This document shows, in pieces, positions 1 through 5,331 of a stretch of DNA of 6,326 bases. The DNA lies in the NCBI GenBank assembly GCA_900755865.1, contig CAAEHZ010000063.1, positions 1 through 6,326 of the forward strand, in the 5' to 3' direction. The translations under genes and the position numbers were made by a program. This DNA comes from Lachnospiraceae bacterium. Lineage in GTDB: Bacteria; Bacillota; Clostridia; Lachnospirales; Lachnospiraceae. The notes under the pieces were generated by a model. It was not told the origin of the DNA and did no database searches. It saw only the letters and a program-made list of their open reading frames with translations. Every line of letters starts with the position of its first letter. The first letter of the stretch is position 1.

Positions 1-667
1 CCGCAATCAGGACTGTCAGAATAATTGTTCTTGTACCGCCGGAAAGGGTGGAAACAAGAGGAAGCTTTGCCATGGCGAAGCTCATGGCGAAGCTGATTAA
101 AATCAGGACTGCCACAACCTTATTTTTTCTGGCAGGAGGGATAATCACTGCCAGGAACATACCGTACAGAGCAACGCTTAAGGCACTGACGGCACGTAAG
201 GGCAGCAGATTACCGGCGATGACACCAAGGGAGGTGCCGACGGACCAGAGGAGAATGGGAAGCGCCATAACGCCGTAATTATAGGCTGGCTGAAGCATCC
301 CCGGTCTGGAAATGGTAACGCCGAAAATCTCGTCCGTAATGGCATAGCCGATAAAAAGTCTGTGTATCAAAGCCGTTTTGGGCGAAAAACGCTGACTTAA
401 AGCACAGCTCATTAAAAGATAACGGGCGTTTGCAATTAAGGTCATCAGCATGATTTCCACATAGGGACCATTTGCGGCAATTACAGTAAAACCGGCATAT
501 TCTCCCGCAGAGGCGAGATTGAGAAAACTGACAAGGAAACCCTGCAGGGCATTCAGCCCGGCATTTTTGGCAGCTACACCCAGAGAAAAGGACACAGCAA
601 GATATCCCAGACCAATCGGAATACCATCGCGTATGCCCTCCTGAAAAAGTTTACGTTTTGTATTCAT
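1..667 (-). CDS. azlC: AzlC family branched-chain amino acid exporter, large subunit (3' end cut by window)
   Basis: This gene encodes the large membrane subunit of the AzlC/AzlD exporter. In Bacillus subtilis this system exports branched-chain amino acids and gives azaleucine resistance; the substrate in this organism is inferred. The window holds 222 codons reading leftward from ATG at 665-667, with no stop before the edge. AzlC proteins are usually about 230-245 residues, so only the last few are missing. Family features are visible: GIRDGIPIGLGYLAVSFSLG at residues 11-30, NARYLLMSCALSQRF at 80-94, TDEIFGV at 111-117, and several hydrophobic membrane segments (about 17-32, 68-90, 134-153, 160-178 and 183-199). 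An AGGA-type ribosome binding site lies about 10 bases upstream of the ATG. The gene follows the 96-residue ORF by 24 bases and shares its promoter. azlD, the small partner, would be expected just beyond the left edge. An exact 12-base tandem duplication at 71-94 encodes SFAM-SFAM. Confidence 0.93.
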   Translation of the reverse strand, partial: MNTKRKLFQEGIRDGIPIGLGYLAVSFSLGVAAKNAGLNALQGFLVSFLNLASAGEYAGFTVIAANGPYVEIMLMTLIANARYLLMSCALSQRFSPKTALIHRLFIGYAITDEIFGVTISRPGMLQPAYNYGVMALPILLWSVGTSLGVIAGNLLPLRAVSALSVALYGMFLAVIIPPARKNKVVAVLILISFAMSFAMAKLPLVSTLSGGTRTIILTVLIA

Positions 668-691
668 TTATTTTATCATCCTTCGTGCTTT

Positions 692-982
692 TTAAAGATA
701 CTGATTCTGCGTTTTCTTCATCAGAAATCTTACCTGATAGCCCTTTTCATCACAAATATTGCGCACAACATCTTCCGCTGTATCCTTTACGTTTTCATTG
801 ACGCAGATAATACAGCAGTTCTTTTTGCGGCTGAAAATAGAAGACTTGGGCCAGCGGATATAAAAGGAAATCCGTTGCTTTAACAGTTCATGCTCAATCA
901 GCTTTTTACATTCCGGGTCGGACACCTCGCATAATTCAATTTCATTATGTACTTTCATTGCGGTATATAACGGCTGTTCCAT
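692..982 (-). CDS. Small Cys-rich hypothetical protein, first gene of the azlC operon
   Basis: I do not recognise this 96-residue protein. The start is ATG at 980-982. It has an excellent ribosome binding site: AGGAGG sits six bases upstream on the minus strand. The next in-frame ATG (residue 9) has no such site. The stop is TAA at 692-694. There is no signal peptide or membrane segment, so it is probably cytosolic. It contains six cysteines (18, 25, 56, 57, 60, 77), including a CCxxC cluster at 56-60. The order of hydrophobic strands and helices, with LYTA near the start and a helix IEHELLKQRI around 29-38, loosely resembles small DUF2007-like alpha/beta domains, but that is only an impression. 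It is transcribed from the promoter at 1015-1043 and lies 24 bases before azlC, so it is co-transcribed with it. A role in controlling or assisting the exporter is possible but unproven. Confidence 0.82.
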   Translation of the reverse strand: MEQPLYTAMKVHNEIELCEVSDPECKKLIEHELLKQRISFYIRWPKSSIFSRKKNCCIICVNENVKDTAEDVVRNICDEKGYQVRFLMKKTQNQYL

Positions 983-1014
983 AGGCTGCCTCCTGATATG
1001 TACTTACGCTTTGC

Positions 1015-1043
1015 ATTATAACACAAACTTTTTCGGATGTAAA
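1015..1043 (-). promoter_or_regulatory. Sigma-A promoter of the 96-residue ORF-azlC operon
   Basis: Read on the minus strand, the -35 box is TTTACA (1043-1038, five of six consensus bases) and the -10 box is a perfect TATAAT (1020-1015). The spacer is exactly 17 bases. Transcription would start near 1008, giving a short leader of about 25 bases before the ATG at 982. No operator or attenuator is visible in so short a leader. Confidence 0.8.
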
Positions 1044-1064
1044 AGGAATTATTGTAAGCAAAAA

Positions 1065-1094
1065 TGAGCACAGTCCTTAAAAGTATGTTATAAT
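1065..1094 (+). promoter_or_regulatory. Extended -10 promoter of the 93-residue ORF
   Basis: The -10 box is a perfect TATAAT at 1089-1094, preceded by TGT at 1086-1088, which makes a full TGn extended -10 element. The only -35 candidate, TGAGCA at 1065-1070 with an 18-base spacer, is weak (three of six), as is usual for extended -10 promoters. The start would be near 1101, leaving a leader of about 124 bases. It is divergent from, and does not overlap, the minus-strand promoter at 1015-1043. Confidence 0.65.
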
Positions 1095-1224
1095 GTGTGC
1101 AAGTATTGAGCAGTAACATGCAACAAAAATGCCGGATGTTGTGTTTGTACGAGGCATATGATGTTGAAATACACGGAGCGTTTGAGCGGGTGTTGAAGGA
1201 TTAGCAGAGAAGGGAGAAAAGAGT

Positions 1225-1506
1225 ATGGATTTTTTAAACAAAATTGGAGATACCTTTATGGCAACCGGGAAGCTTGTCACAGACAAGGCGCAGGAAACAG
1301 TGGATGTGATTAACCTGAAGAGCCAGATTTCAACCTGTGAGGAAGTGATTCGGAAAAATTATCAGGAAATCGGAAAGCAGTATTTTGAACAGTACGGAGA
1401 AAATCCGGAGGGCGGCTTTGAAAAGCAGTGCGAGGCAATCAAAAACGCCCAGAATGGGATTAAGGAGTTGCAGGAAAAAATAAGGGAGAGAAAGGGTACT
1501 GTATAA
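1225..1506 (+). CDS. Small coiled-coil protein resembling zinc-ribbon family without the ribbon
   Basis: This is a 93-residue soluble protein with no signal peptide or membrane segment. AGGGAG at 1211-1216 sits eight bases before the ATG, supporting this start. The sequence is almost wholly amphipathic helix. A glycine-containing N-terminal helix (residues 1-28) is followed by two charged heptad-like helices (about 29-57 and 65-90), joined by a turn at YGENPEGG (57-64). This pattern, with the phrase YQEIGKQYFE at 46-55, is familiar from small Clostridia/Bacilli proteins that end in a CxxC zinc ribbon after a Lys-Gly. Here the protein stops three codons later (KGTV then TAA), so the ribbon is absent; the two cysteines (38, 69) do not form a CxxC pair. 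It is a single-gene transcript, with an extended -10 promoter upstream and a terminator 46 bases downstream. The function is unknown; the family resemblance is recalled from memory and untested. Confidence 0.85.
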   Translation: MDFLNKIGDTFMATGKLVTDKAQETVDVINLKSQISTCEEVIRKNYQEIGKQYFEQYGENPEGGFEKQCEAIKNAQNGIKELQEKIRERKGTV

Positions 1507-1551
1507 AAGGAAGCGAAGAAAATAACAGCAAAGAATAGCAGTAAGAGAGAA

Positions 1552-1588
1552 CCCCGCAGCAGGATGCCTGCCGTGGGGGTCCTTTTTT
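1552..1588 (+). terminator. Rho-independent terminator between convergent genes
   Basis: A 12-position stem pairs 1552-1563 with 1567-1578, with one A-C mismatch (1558/1572) and one G-U wobble (1556/1574). The loop is three bases (ATG), and a run of six T follows at 1583-1588. It ends the transcript of the 93-residue ORF. Read on the minus strand the same hairpin is followed by TTCTCTCTTA, a looser U-rich tail, so it may also serve the penicillin-binding protein gene that ends 22 bases away at 1610. Confidence 0.88.
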
Positions 1589-1609
1589 GTTTATAAGGTT
1601 TTTCTTCCT

Positions 1610-4303
1610 TTATTCTTCTGAATCATCCCCGAAGCTCACACCGTTCTGGTTCATTTCCCATTGCTGGTTGTTGAGAATGGATTCATAGTCAGGGTTTGCA
1701 AAGAAGGACGCATCATGCTGACAATGACTGTTGGTGGGCGGTGTGACATAGGTCAGTGTTCCGTCCGGATTTTCCGTAACCATGGTAGAACCGCTGATTA
1801 AGGATGCATCTTCTACCAGAGGAAGCTGTGCCCTGCCGTAGGTCTTGAAAGGACATTCCGGGCTGGCAGGAAGGTGGTCATAAGCACACAGCTCACCTTC
1901 ATAATGAATATCGCAGCTTTCGGTAGGTTCTGTGCCCTCTGCAAAGTATTCCGATACAATATAGCCGTCACAGAAGCCGGGAACAGGAAGCTTTCCGGAC
2001 TGGGAGCAGACTTCCATCTGGACAATTCCTTCCGGTACAGGGAACTGCTGGTTGGGCAGATTTTCATGAATCTGCTTCATGACAGCCTTCCAGAGAAGCT
2101 TGGAAATATTTGCTTCATTGTTTGTGCTGCTGGAGCTCATTCCTACATTATTATCGTAGCCTGTCCATACGGTACAGGTATAATAGGGGGTATAACCGGA
2201 GAACCATACGTCCACAGTCTTTGTGGAGGTTCCGGTCTTACCTGCAATCGACATACCGTCAAATTTTGCTCTGGTACCGGTACCCTTGGTAACAACATCC
2301 TCCATGGCACTGGTCAGCAGGAATGCAGTGGTTTCCTTTAATACCTGTCTGGAATAGGGAGAGGTATTGTCCAGAAGGACATTTCCGTCCGAATCCAGAA
2401 CCCTTGTGTAAAGCTTGGGTTCCACATAGGTTCCCTGATTTGCAATAGCAGCGTAGGCTGCATTCAATTCGTAGGGAGTAACACCTACAGTCAGACCGCC
2501 CAGAGCCATAGGCTGCCGGACATCTGTAAACAACTGGTCGCCGACAATCTTGCCGTCCGTCAGGGTAGTAAAGCCAAAGTTCAGCAGGTAGTCATAACCA
2601 AGCTGAGGGGTAATGACAGTCAGTGTCTTTACGGCAATGATATTCATGGAATCCCGGATGGCGGTACGGATAGAGTTGATGCCGCGGTAGCCGGTTTTGT
2701 ACCAGTTGCTGACAGGAGTTCCATCATCATAATTAAAGGGTGCGTCATTGTATACTGTGGCAAGGGTCTGTCCTGCGCTGTCCAGAGCCGGAGCAAAGGC
2801 AGCCAGCACCTTAAAGGTGGAACCCGGGGAGCGGGCTGCATCCATGGCACGGTTTAAGGTACGCCGGCCTTCCTTATTTCCTCTGCCGCCCACCATGGCA
2901 ACCACATAGCCTGTGGACTGATCCTCAATTACCATGGCAGCCTGGGGCTGGGGAGTGATGGAAATGGTTTCCTCGTAATTCTCACTGGTTTCAGTAACGC
3001 CAAGGGAAGTCATCATGGCACTTCTGTACTTATCAATTGCCTCGTACAGGGCATCCTGGGAGGAGAAAATCAGGTTAAAGGAGCTCTGACCGTTTTCCTT
3101 GAACCAGGTCATCATGTTTTCCTTGCTGTAATTATGCTTTTCACCGGAATTGTCTTCAATGGTAAGGGCATAGTCCAGATACCACTTTACATTCTCCGGG
3201 AAGTTGTCCGGATTGGCAAATTCCGCATCGGCAATCTTCTGGATGCTGGGATCCATGGTGGATTCAATTTTTAAACCGCCGGAGGTTAAAAGCTTCTGCG
3301 CCATTGTGTTGTTGTAACCGGCTATGTTCATCAAATCATCCAGAACCTGCTCATACAGGGCATCTGAGAAGTAGGAGCCGGAGGTGGTATTGGTGTTGTC
3401 CCGGTAATCCACGTCATACAGACCGATTCTTTCATAAACTGCGTCAGTATCGGCGATTGCTTCATCATATTCAGCCTTTGTGATAAATTCCAGTCTGAGC
3501 ATATTTTCCAGACAGGTTTTACGACGTTTGGCATTAGCCTCCGGATGACGAATCGGGTTGTAGCCGGAGGGGTTCTGGGTGATACAGGCGATAACCGCAG
3601 CCTCAGAGAGGGTCAAATCACTGGCGGATTTTCCAAAGTAACGCTTGGAAGCAGCCTCTATGCCGAGGGTATTCTGACCCAGGTTAATAGCGTTCATGTA
3701 TTCCAGAAGAACCTGATCCTTGGAGTAATACTTGGAAATTTCCAGAGCAAGGTACTGCTCCTGCAATTTTCGCTTGATTTTCTTGATTTTGTTGTTTCCC
3801 TCGGAGGTCCAGCCCGTGAAAATTGTATTTTTCAGAAGCTGCTGGGTAATCGTACTTCCTCCCTGAGTTTCCGCTCCGCCGGTTTTCAGAAACTGCCAGC
3901 CCGCACGGATAATGGATTTGAAGTCAATACCGTTATGCTGGTAGAAACGTTCATCCTCGATGGCAACAAAAGCCTTGCCCAGATAATCCGGCAGTTCATC
4001 CATGGATTCCACACGCAGACGGTTGGAATTGGTGCTGACGTACTGGTCGATTTCGTTTCCCTCACAGTCATAAACAACAGTTGCCTGACCGGATGCAACC
4101 ACATCTCCCAGACGGATATTGGGGGTGGATGCCAAAATTCCCTTAAAGATACCAATGCCTGCTGAAACCCCGCAGATGCCGATGCCTATGAGGGCAATCA
4201 GACATAATTCCACGATGGAGAGCAGGATTTTTCTCTGCCATTTTACGGCTTTAGAATTAAGTGCCTTCTGCTTTGCACGGACACCCTTTTTTCCATAATT
4301 CAT
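1610..4303 (-). CDS. Bifunctional class A penicillin-binding protein (PBP1a family)
   Basis: This 897-residue membrane-anchored enzyme polymerises lipid II into glycan strands and cross-links the stem peptides on the outer face of the membrane. A basic cytoplasmic tail (1-25) precedes one transmembrane helix (about 26-53). The glycosyltransferase domain (about 85-270) shows EDERFYQHNGID at 116-127 with catalytic Glu116, GGSTITQQLLKN at 148-159, RKLQEQYLALE at 178-188, EYMNAINLG at 201-209 (Met where Leu is usual) and RYFGK at 221-225. The transpeptidase domain (about 455-740) shows all three motifs: STFK with nucleophile Ser495 and Lys498, SMN at 552-554, and KTGT at 689-692. A linker of about 90 residues (355-450) and a Cys-bearing tail (766-897) make it longer than minimal homologues. 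ATG at 4301-4303 has an AAAGGTG ribosome binding site. The gene is transcribed alone from its own promoter behind a structured leader. It is equivalent to ponA/pbp1A, but paralogues exist, so I give no symbol. Confidence 0.97.
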   Translation of the reverse strand: MNYGKKGVRAKQKALNSKAVKWQRKILLSIVELCLIALIGIGICGVSAGIGIFKGILASTPNIRLGDVVASGQATVVYDCEGNEIDQYVSTNSNRLRVESMDELPDYLGKAFVAIEDERFYQHNGIDFKSIIRAGWQFLKTGGAETQGGSTITQQLLKNTIFTGWTSEGNNKIKKIKRKLQEQYLALEISKYYSKDQVLLEYMNAINLGQNTLGIEAASKRYFGKSASDLTLSEAAVIACITQNPSGYNPIRHPEANAKRRKTCLENMLRLEFITKAEYDEAIADTDAVYERIGLYDVDYRDNTNTTSGSYFSDALYEQVLDDLMNIAGYNNTMAQKLLTSGGLKIESTMDPSIQKIADAEFANPDNFPENVKWYLDYALTIEDNSGEKHNYSKENMMTWFKENGQSSFNLIFSSQDALYEAIDKYRSAMMTSLGVTETSENYEETISITPQPQAAMVIEDQSTGYVVAMVGGRGNKEGRRTLNRAMDAARSPGSTFKVLAAFAPALDSAGQTLATVYNDAPFNYDDGTPVSNWYKTGYRGINSIRTAIRDSMNIIAVKTLTVITPQLGYDYLLNFGFTTLTDGKIVGDQLFTDVRQPMALGGLTVGVTPYELNAAYAAIANQGTYVEPKLYTRVLDSDGNVLLDNTSPYSRQVLKETTAFLLTSAMEDVVTKGTGTRAKFDGMSIAGKTGTSTKTVDVWFSGYTPYYTCTVWTGYDNNVGMSSSSTNNEANISKLLWKAVMKQIHENLPNQQFPVPEGIVQMEVCSQSGKLPVPGFCDGYIVSEYFAEGTEPTESCDIHYEGELCAYDHLPASPECPFKTYGRAQLPLVEDASLISGSTMVTENPDGTLTYVTPPTNSHCQHDASFFANPDYESILNNQQWEMNQNGVSFGDDSEE

Positions 4304-4351
4304 GTAGATTCACCTTTCTTTTACATCCTCTTGTAGTGCCTTGAAAATTTC

Positions 4352-4404
4352 TGCGCACGTTCTTTGCGCATTCCGGGTTTGTGTCAAGTGCGCGCAGACA
4401 CAAA
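4352..4404 (-). promoter_or_regulatory. Two tandem inverted repeats in the 5' leader of the penicillin-binding protein mRNA
   Basis: Within the roughly 127-base leader of the minus-strand gene, TTTGTGTC (4378-4385) and GACACAAA (4397-4404) form a perfect 8-bp stem, extendable by G-U and G-C pairs, around an 11-base loop. TGCGCA (4352-4357) and TGCGCA (4365-4370) form a 6-bp stem around a 7-base loop. GCGCAC at 4353-4358 can alternatively pair with GTGCGC at 4388-4393 inside the loop of the first hairpin, which would make a pseudoknot and exclude the second hairpin. The complementarities are plain in the sequence; a regulatory role is inference. Confidence 0.45.
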
Positions 4405-4410
4405 TCTAGC

Positions 4411-4435
4411 GTGTGAAAAATTTTATTTTTCACAC
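4411..4435. repeat. Perfect 10-bp inverted repeat at the start of the penicillin-binding protein transcript
   Basis: GTGTGAAAAA (4411-4420) and TTTTTCACAC (4426-4435) are exact reverse complements around a five-base loop TTTTA. The repeat begins one base downstream of the minus-strand -10 box and covers the predicted start site near 4430. It could be a DNA operator, or mostly a 5' terminal mRNA hairpin. The TGTGA/TCACA half-sites are 13 bases apart, too far for a classical CRP or Rex site. Confidence 0.6.
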
Positions 4436-4436
4436 T

Positions 4437-4445
4437 ATTATACCA
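4437..4445 (-). promoter_or_regulatory. Extended -10 promoter of the penicillin-binding protein gene
   Basis: On the minus strand, TGG directly precedes a perfect TATAAT (4442-4437), giving a complete TGn extended -10 element. The best -35 candidate at 17-base spacing, TTTATT at 4465-4460, matches only three of six positions. The start is expected near 4430, leaving a leader of about 127 bases. Confidence 0.65.
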
Positions 4446-4481
4446 AAAGTGAACAGGTAAATAAAGGGTTTTAACAATTGT

Positions 4482-4510
4482 TTCACATTTTGGCGGAATT
4501 ATGCTAACAT
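4482..4510 (+). promoter_or_regulatory. Sigma-A promoter of yigZ
   Basis: The -35 box is TTCACA (4482-4487, five of six), followed by a 17-base spacer and a -10 box TAACAT (4505-4510, four of six) preceded by TGC, an extended -10 TG. The start is expected near 4517, about 28 bases before the yigZ ATG. It is divergent from the penicillin-binding protein promoter, with 36 bases between their -10/-35 elements. Confidence 0.6.
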
Positions 4511-4544
4511 AAAGAAAGAATAATGAAAGAAAAGGGAGATTGTG

Positions 4545-5201
4545 ATGGCCCAGGAGGAAAAGAAATCCTACCGCGTCCTCTTATCGGGGGGCGGGGGAGA
4601 AATCATAGAAAAAAAGTCCCGGTTTATCGCAACACTTCGTCCCTGTGAAACAGAGGAGGAGGCAGTTGCCTTTATCGAGGAAATGAAGAAAAAGTACTGG
4701 GATGCCAGACATAACTGCTCTGCTTTCTGTATCGGAAGCAGAGGGGAGCTTACCAGATGCAGCGATGACGGGGAACCCAGCGGAACGGCAGGGCGTCCCA
4801 TGCTGGAGGTGCTGCTGGGAGAGGAACTGAAAAATGTGGCTGTGGTAGTAACCCGGTATTTCGGCGGCGTGCTTCTGGGAACAGGTGGGCTTGTGAGAGC
4901 CTATACACAGGCGGTGAAGGTGGGACTTGAAAATTGCAAAACGGGTGTTATGCAATACGGAACAGAGCTGGAAATCATCACAGATTATAATGGAATCGGC
5001 AAGATTCTGTATCTTTTGGGAAATGCCGGAATAGAACCGGCATCCAGCGATTATACTGATAAGGTGAAGCTCAGAATTTATCTGCCTGTGGAAAAGGAAG
5101 CCGCGCTGGAGAAGGAAATGGTGGAAGCAACCATGGGGCGGGTGGAATTTGAGAAAATAAGGGAATTATATTTTGTTGACAAAGAAAGTTGCGGCAGATA
5201 A
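4545..5201 (+). CDS. yigZ: YigZ/IMPACT family protein (UPF0029 plus DUF1949)
   Basis: This 218-residue cytosolic protein belongs to the conserved YigZ (YvyE) family, related to the N-terminal part of eukaryotic IMPACT, a regulator of translation control through GCN2. The bacterial role is not firmly established; nucleic acid or ribosome-related binding has been proposed. The N-terminal UPF0029 domain (about 17-122) shows KSRFIA at 24-29, DARHNCSAF at 53-61, SDDGEPSGTAGRPML at 73-87, and the family signature RYFGGVLLGTGGLVRAY at 104-120. The C-terminal DUF1949 domain covers about 138-195. Length is normal for the family. I chose ATG at 4545: AGGGAG at 4533-4538 lies six bases before it, but only three before the GTG at 4542. 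Codons 14-18 contain G6-C-G5 (4586-4597). The last codons carry the promoter of mgtE. No terminator separates the two genes, so readthrough into mgtE is likely. Confidence 0.95.
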   Translation: MAQEEKKSYRVLLSGGGGEIIEKKSRFIATLRPCETEEEAVAFIEEMKKKYWDARHNCSAFCIGSRGELTRCSDDGEPSGTAGRPMLEVLLGEELKNVAVVVTRYFGGVLLGTGGLVRAYTQAVKVGLENCKTGVMQYGTELEIITDYNGIGKILYLLGNAGIEPASSDYTDKVKLRIYLPVEKEAALEKEMVEATMGRVEFEKIRELYFVDKESCGR

Positions 5202-5204
5202 AAT
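5176..5204 (+). promoter_or_regulatory. Near-consensus promoter for mgtE inside the 3' end of yigZ
   Basis: A perfect -35 TTGACA (5176-5181), a 17-base spacer and -10 TAAAAT (5199-5204, five of six) form one of the two best promoters in the window by match to consensus. It overlaps the yigZ stop codon (5199-5201). Transcription would start near 5211, giving mgtE an independent leader of about 136 bases. Confidence 0.72.
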
Positions 5205-5215
5205 AAAATTATCTG
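5195..5215. repeat. Palindrome over the mgtE promoter -10 box, operator candidate
   Basis: CAGATAA (5195-5201) and TTATCTG (5209-5215) are exact 7-bp reverse complements separated by AATAAAA. The 21-base palindrome covers the -10 box and the predicted start site, the classic place for a repressor operator. No T-run follows it, so it is not a terminator for yigZ. The cognate regulator is unknown. Confidence 0.5.
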
Positions 5216-5247
5216 TGTGAACAGCAAATATAGCATTTTGAAAGGTG

Positions 5248-5331
5248 GTGGTTTTTTTATGAAGAGTATGGAACGAAACAGCGATAATCCCCTTCCCGGT
5301 CGAAGTTGCAGCGGGGACATAAAAAAATCAC
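5248..5331 (+). promoter_or_regulatory. Structured mgtE leader: 14-bp closing stem with nested GC hairpin
   Basis: GTGGTTTTTTTATG (5248-5261) pairs with CATAAAAAAATCAC (5318-5331) over 14 positions with a single G-U wobble. Inside, TCCCC (5288-5292) pairs with GGGGA (5313-5317), so the 3' strand is paired without a break from 5313 to 5331. The closing stem ends two bases before the mgtE ribosome binding site (5334-5339) and holds the start codon of a short ORF in its 5' arm. I see no M-box riboswitch sequence. The pairing is directly visible; the regulatory role is inferred. Confidence 0.5.

Noticed and set aside
1077..1286. 69-codon minus-strand open frame over the promoter and start of the 93-residue ORF
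   Set aside because: It overlaps a well-supported promoter, ribosome binding site and gene on the other strand.
1874..2341. 155-codon plus-strand open frame opposite the same gene
   Set aside because: It is an antisense shadow of the C-terminal coding region with no recognisable protein features.
3545..4165. 206-codon plus-strand open frame opposite the penicillin-binding protein gene
   Set aside because: It lies wholly antisense to a gene with all catalytic motifs intact. The product shows no domain pattern, and there is no good ribosome binding site or promoter.
4411..4435. Rex or CRP binding site
   Set aside because: TGTGA and TCACA half-sites are present, but the 13-base gap is far wider than the short spacers these regulators need.
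4581..4955. 124-codon minus-strand open frame opposite yigZ
   Set aside because: It is antisense to a clearly conserved protein and reads as low-quality sequence.
5195..5215. Rho-independent terminator after yigZ
   Set aside because: The 7-bp stem is AT-rich and followed by TGTGAACAGC instead of a T run; it fits better as a palindrome over the mgtE promoter.
5288..5317. tRNA-like fragment because of GGTCGAAGTT
   Set aside because: There is no cloverleaf, acceptor stem or anticodon arm around it.
5248..5331. Small transposon-like element (MITE) bounded by 14-bp inverted repeats
   Set aside because: The flanks (GAAAGGTG and ATAAGGAG) show no target-site duplication, and there is no second copy in the window. 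An RNA stem next to the mgtE ribosome binding site explains it better.
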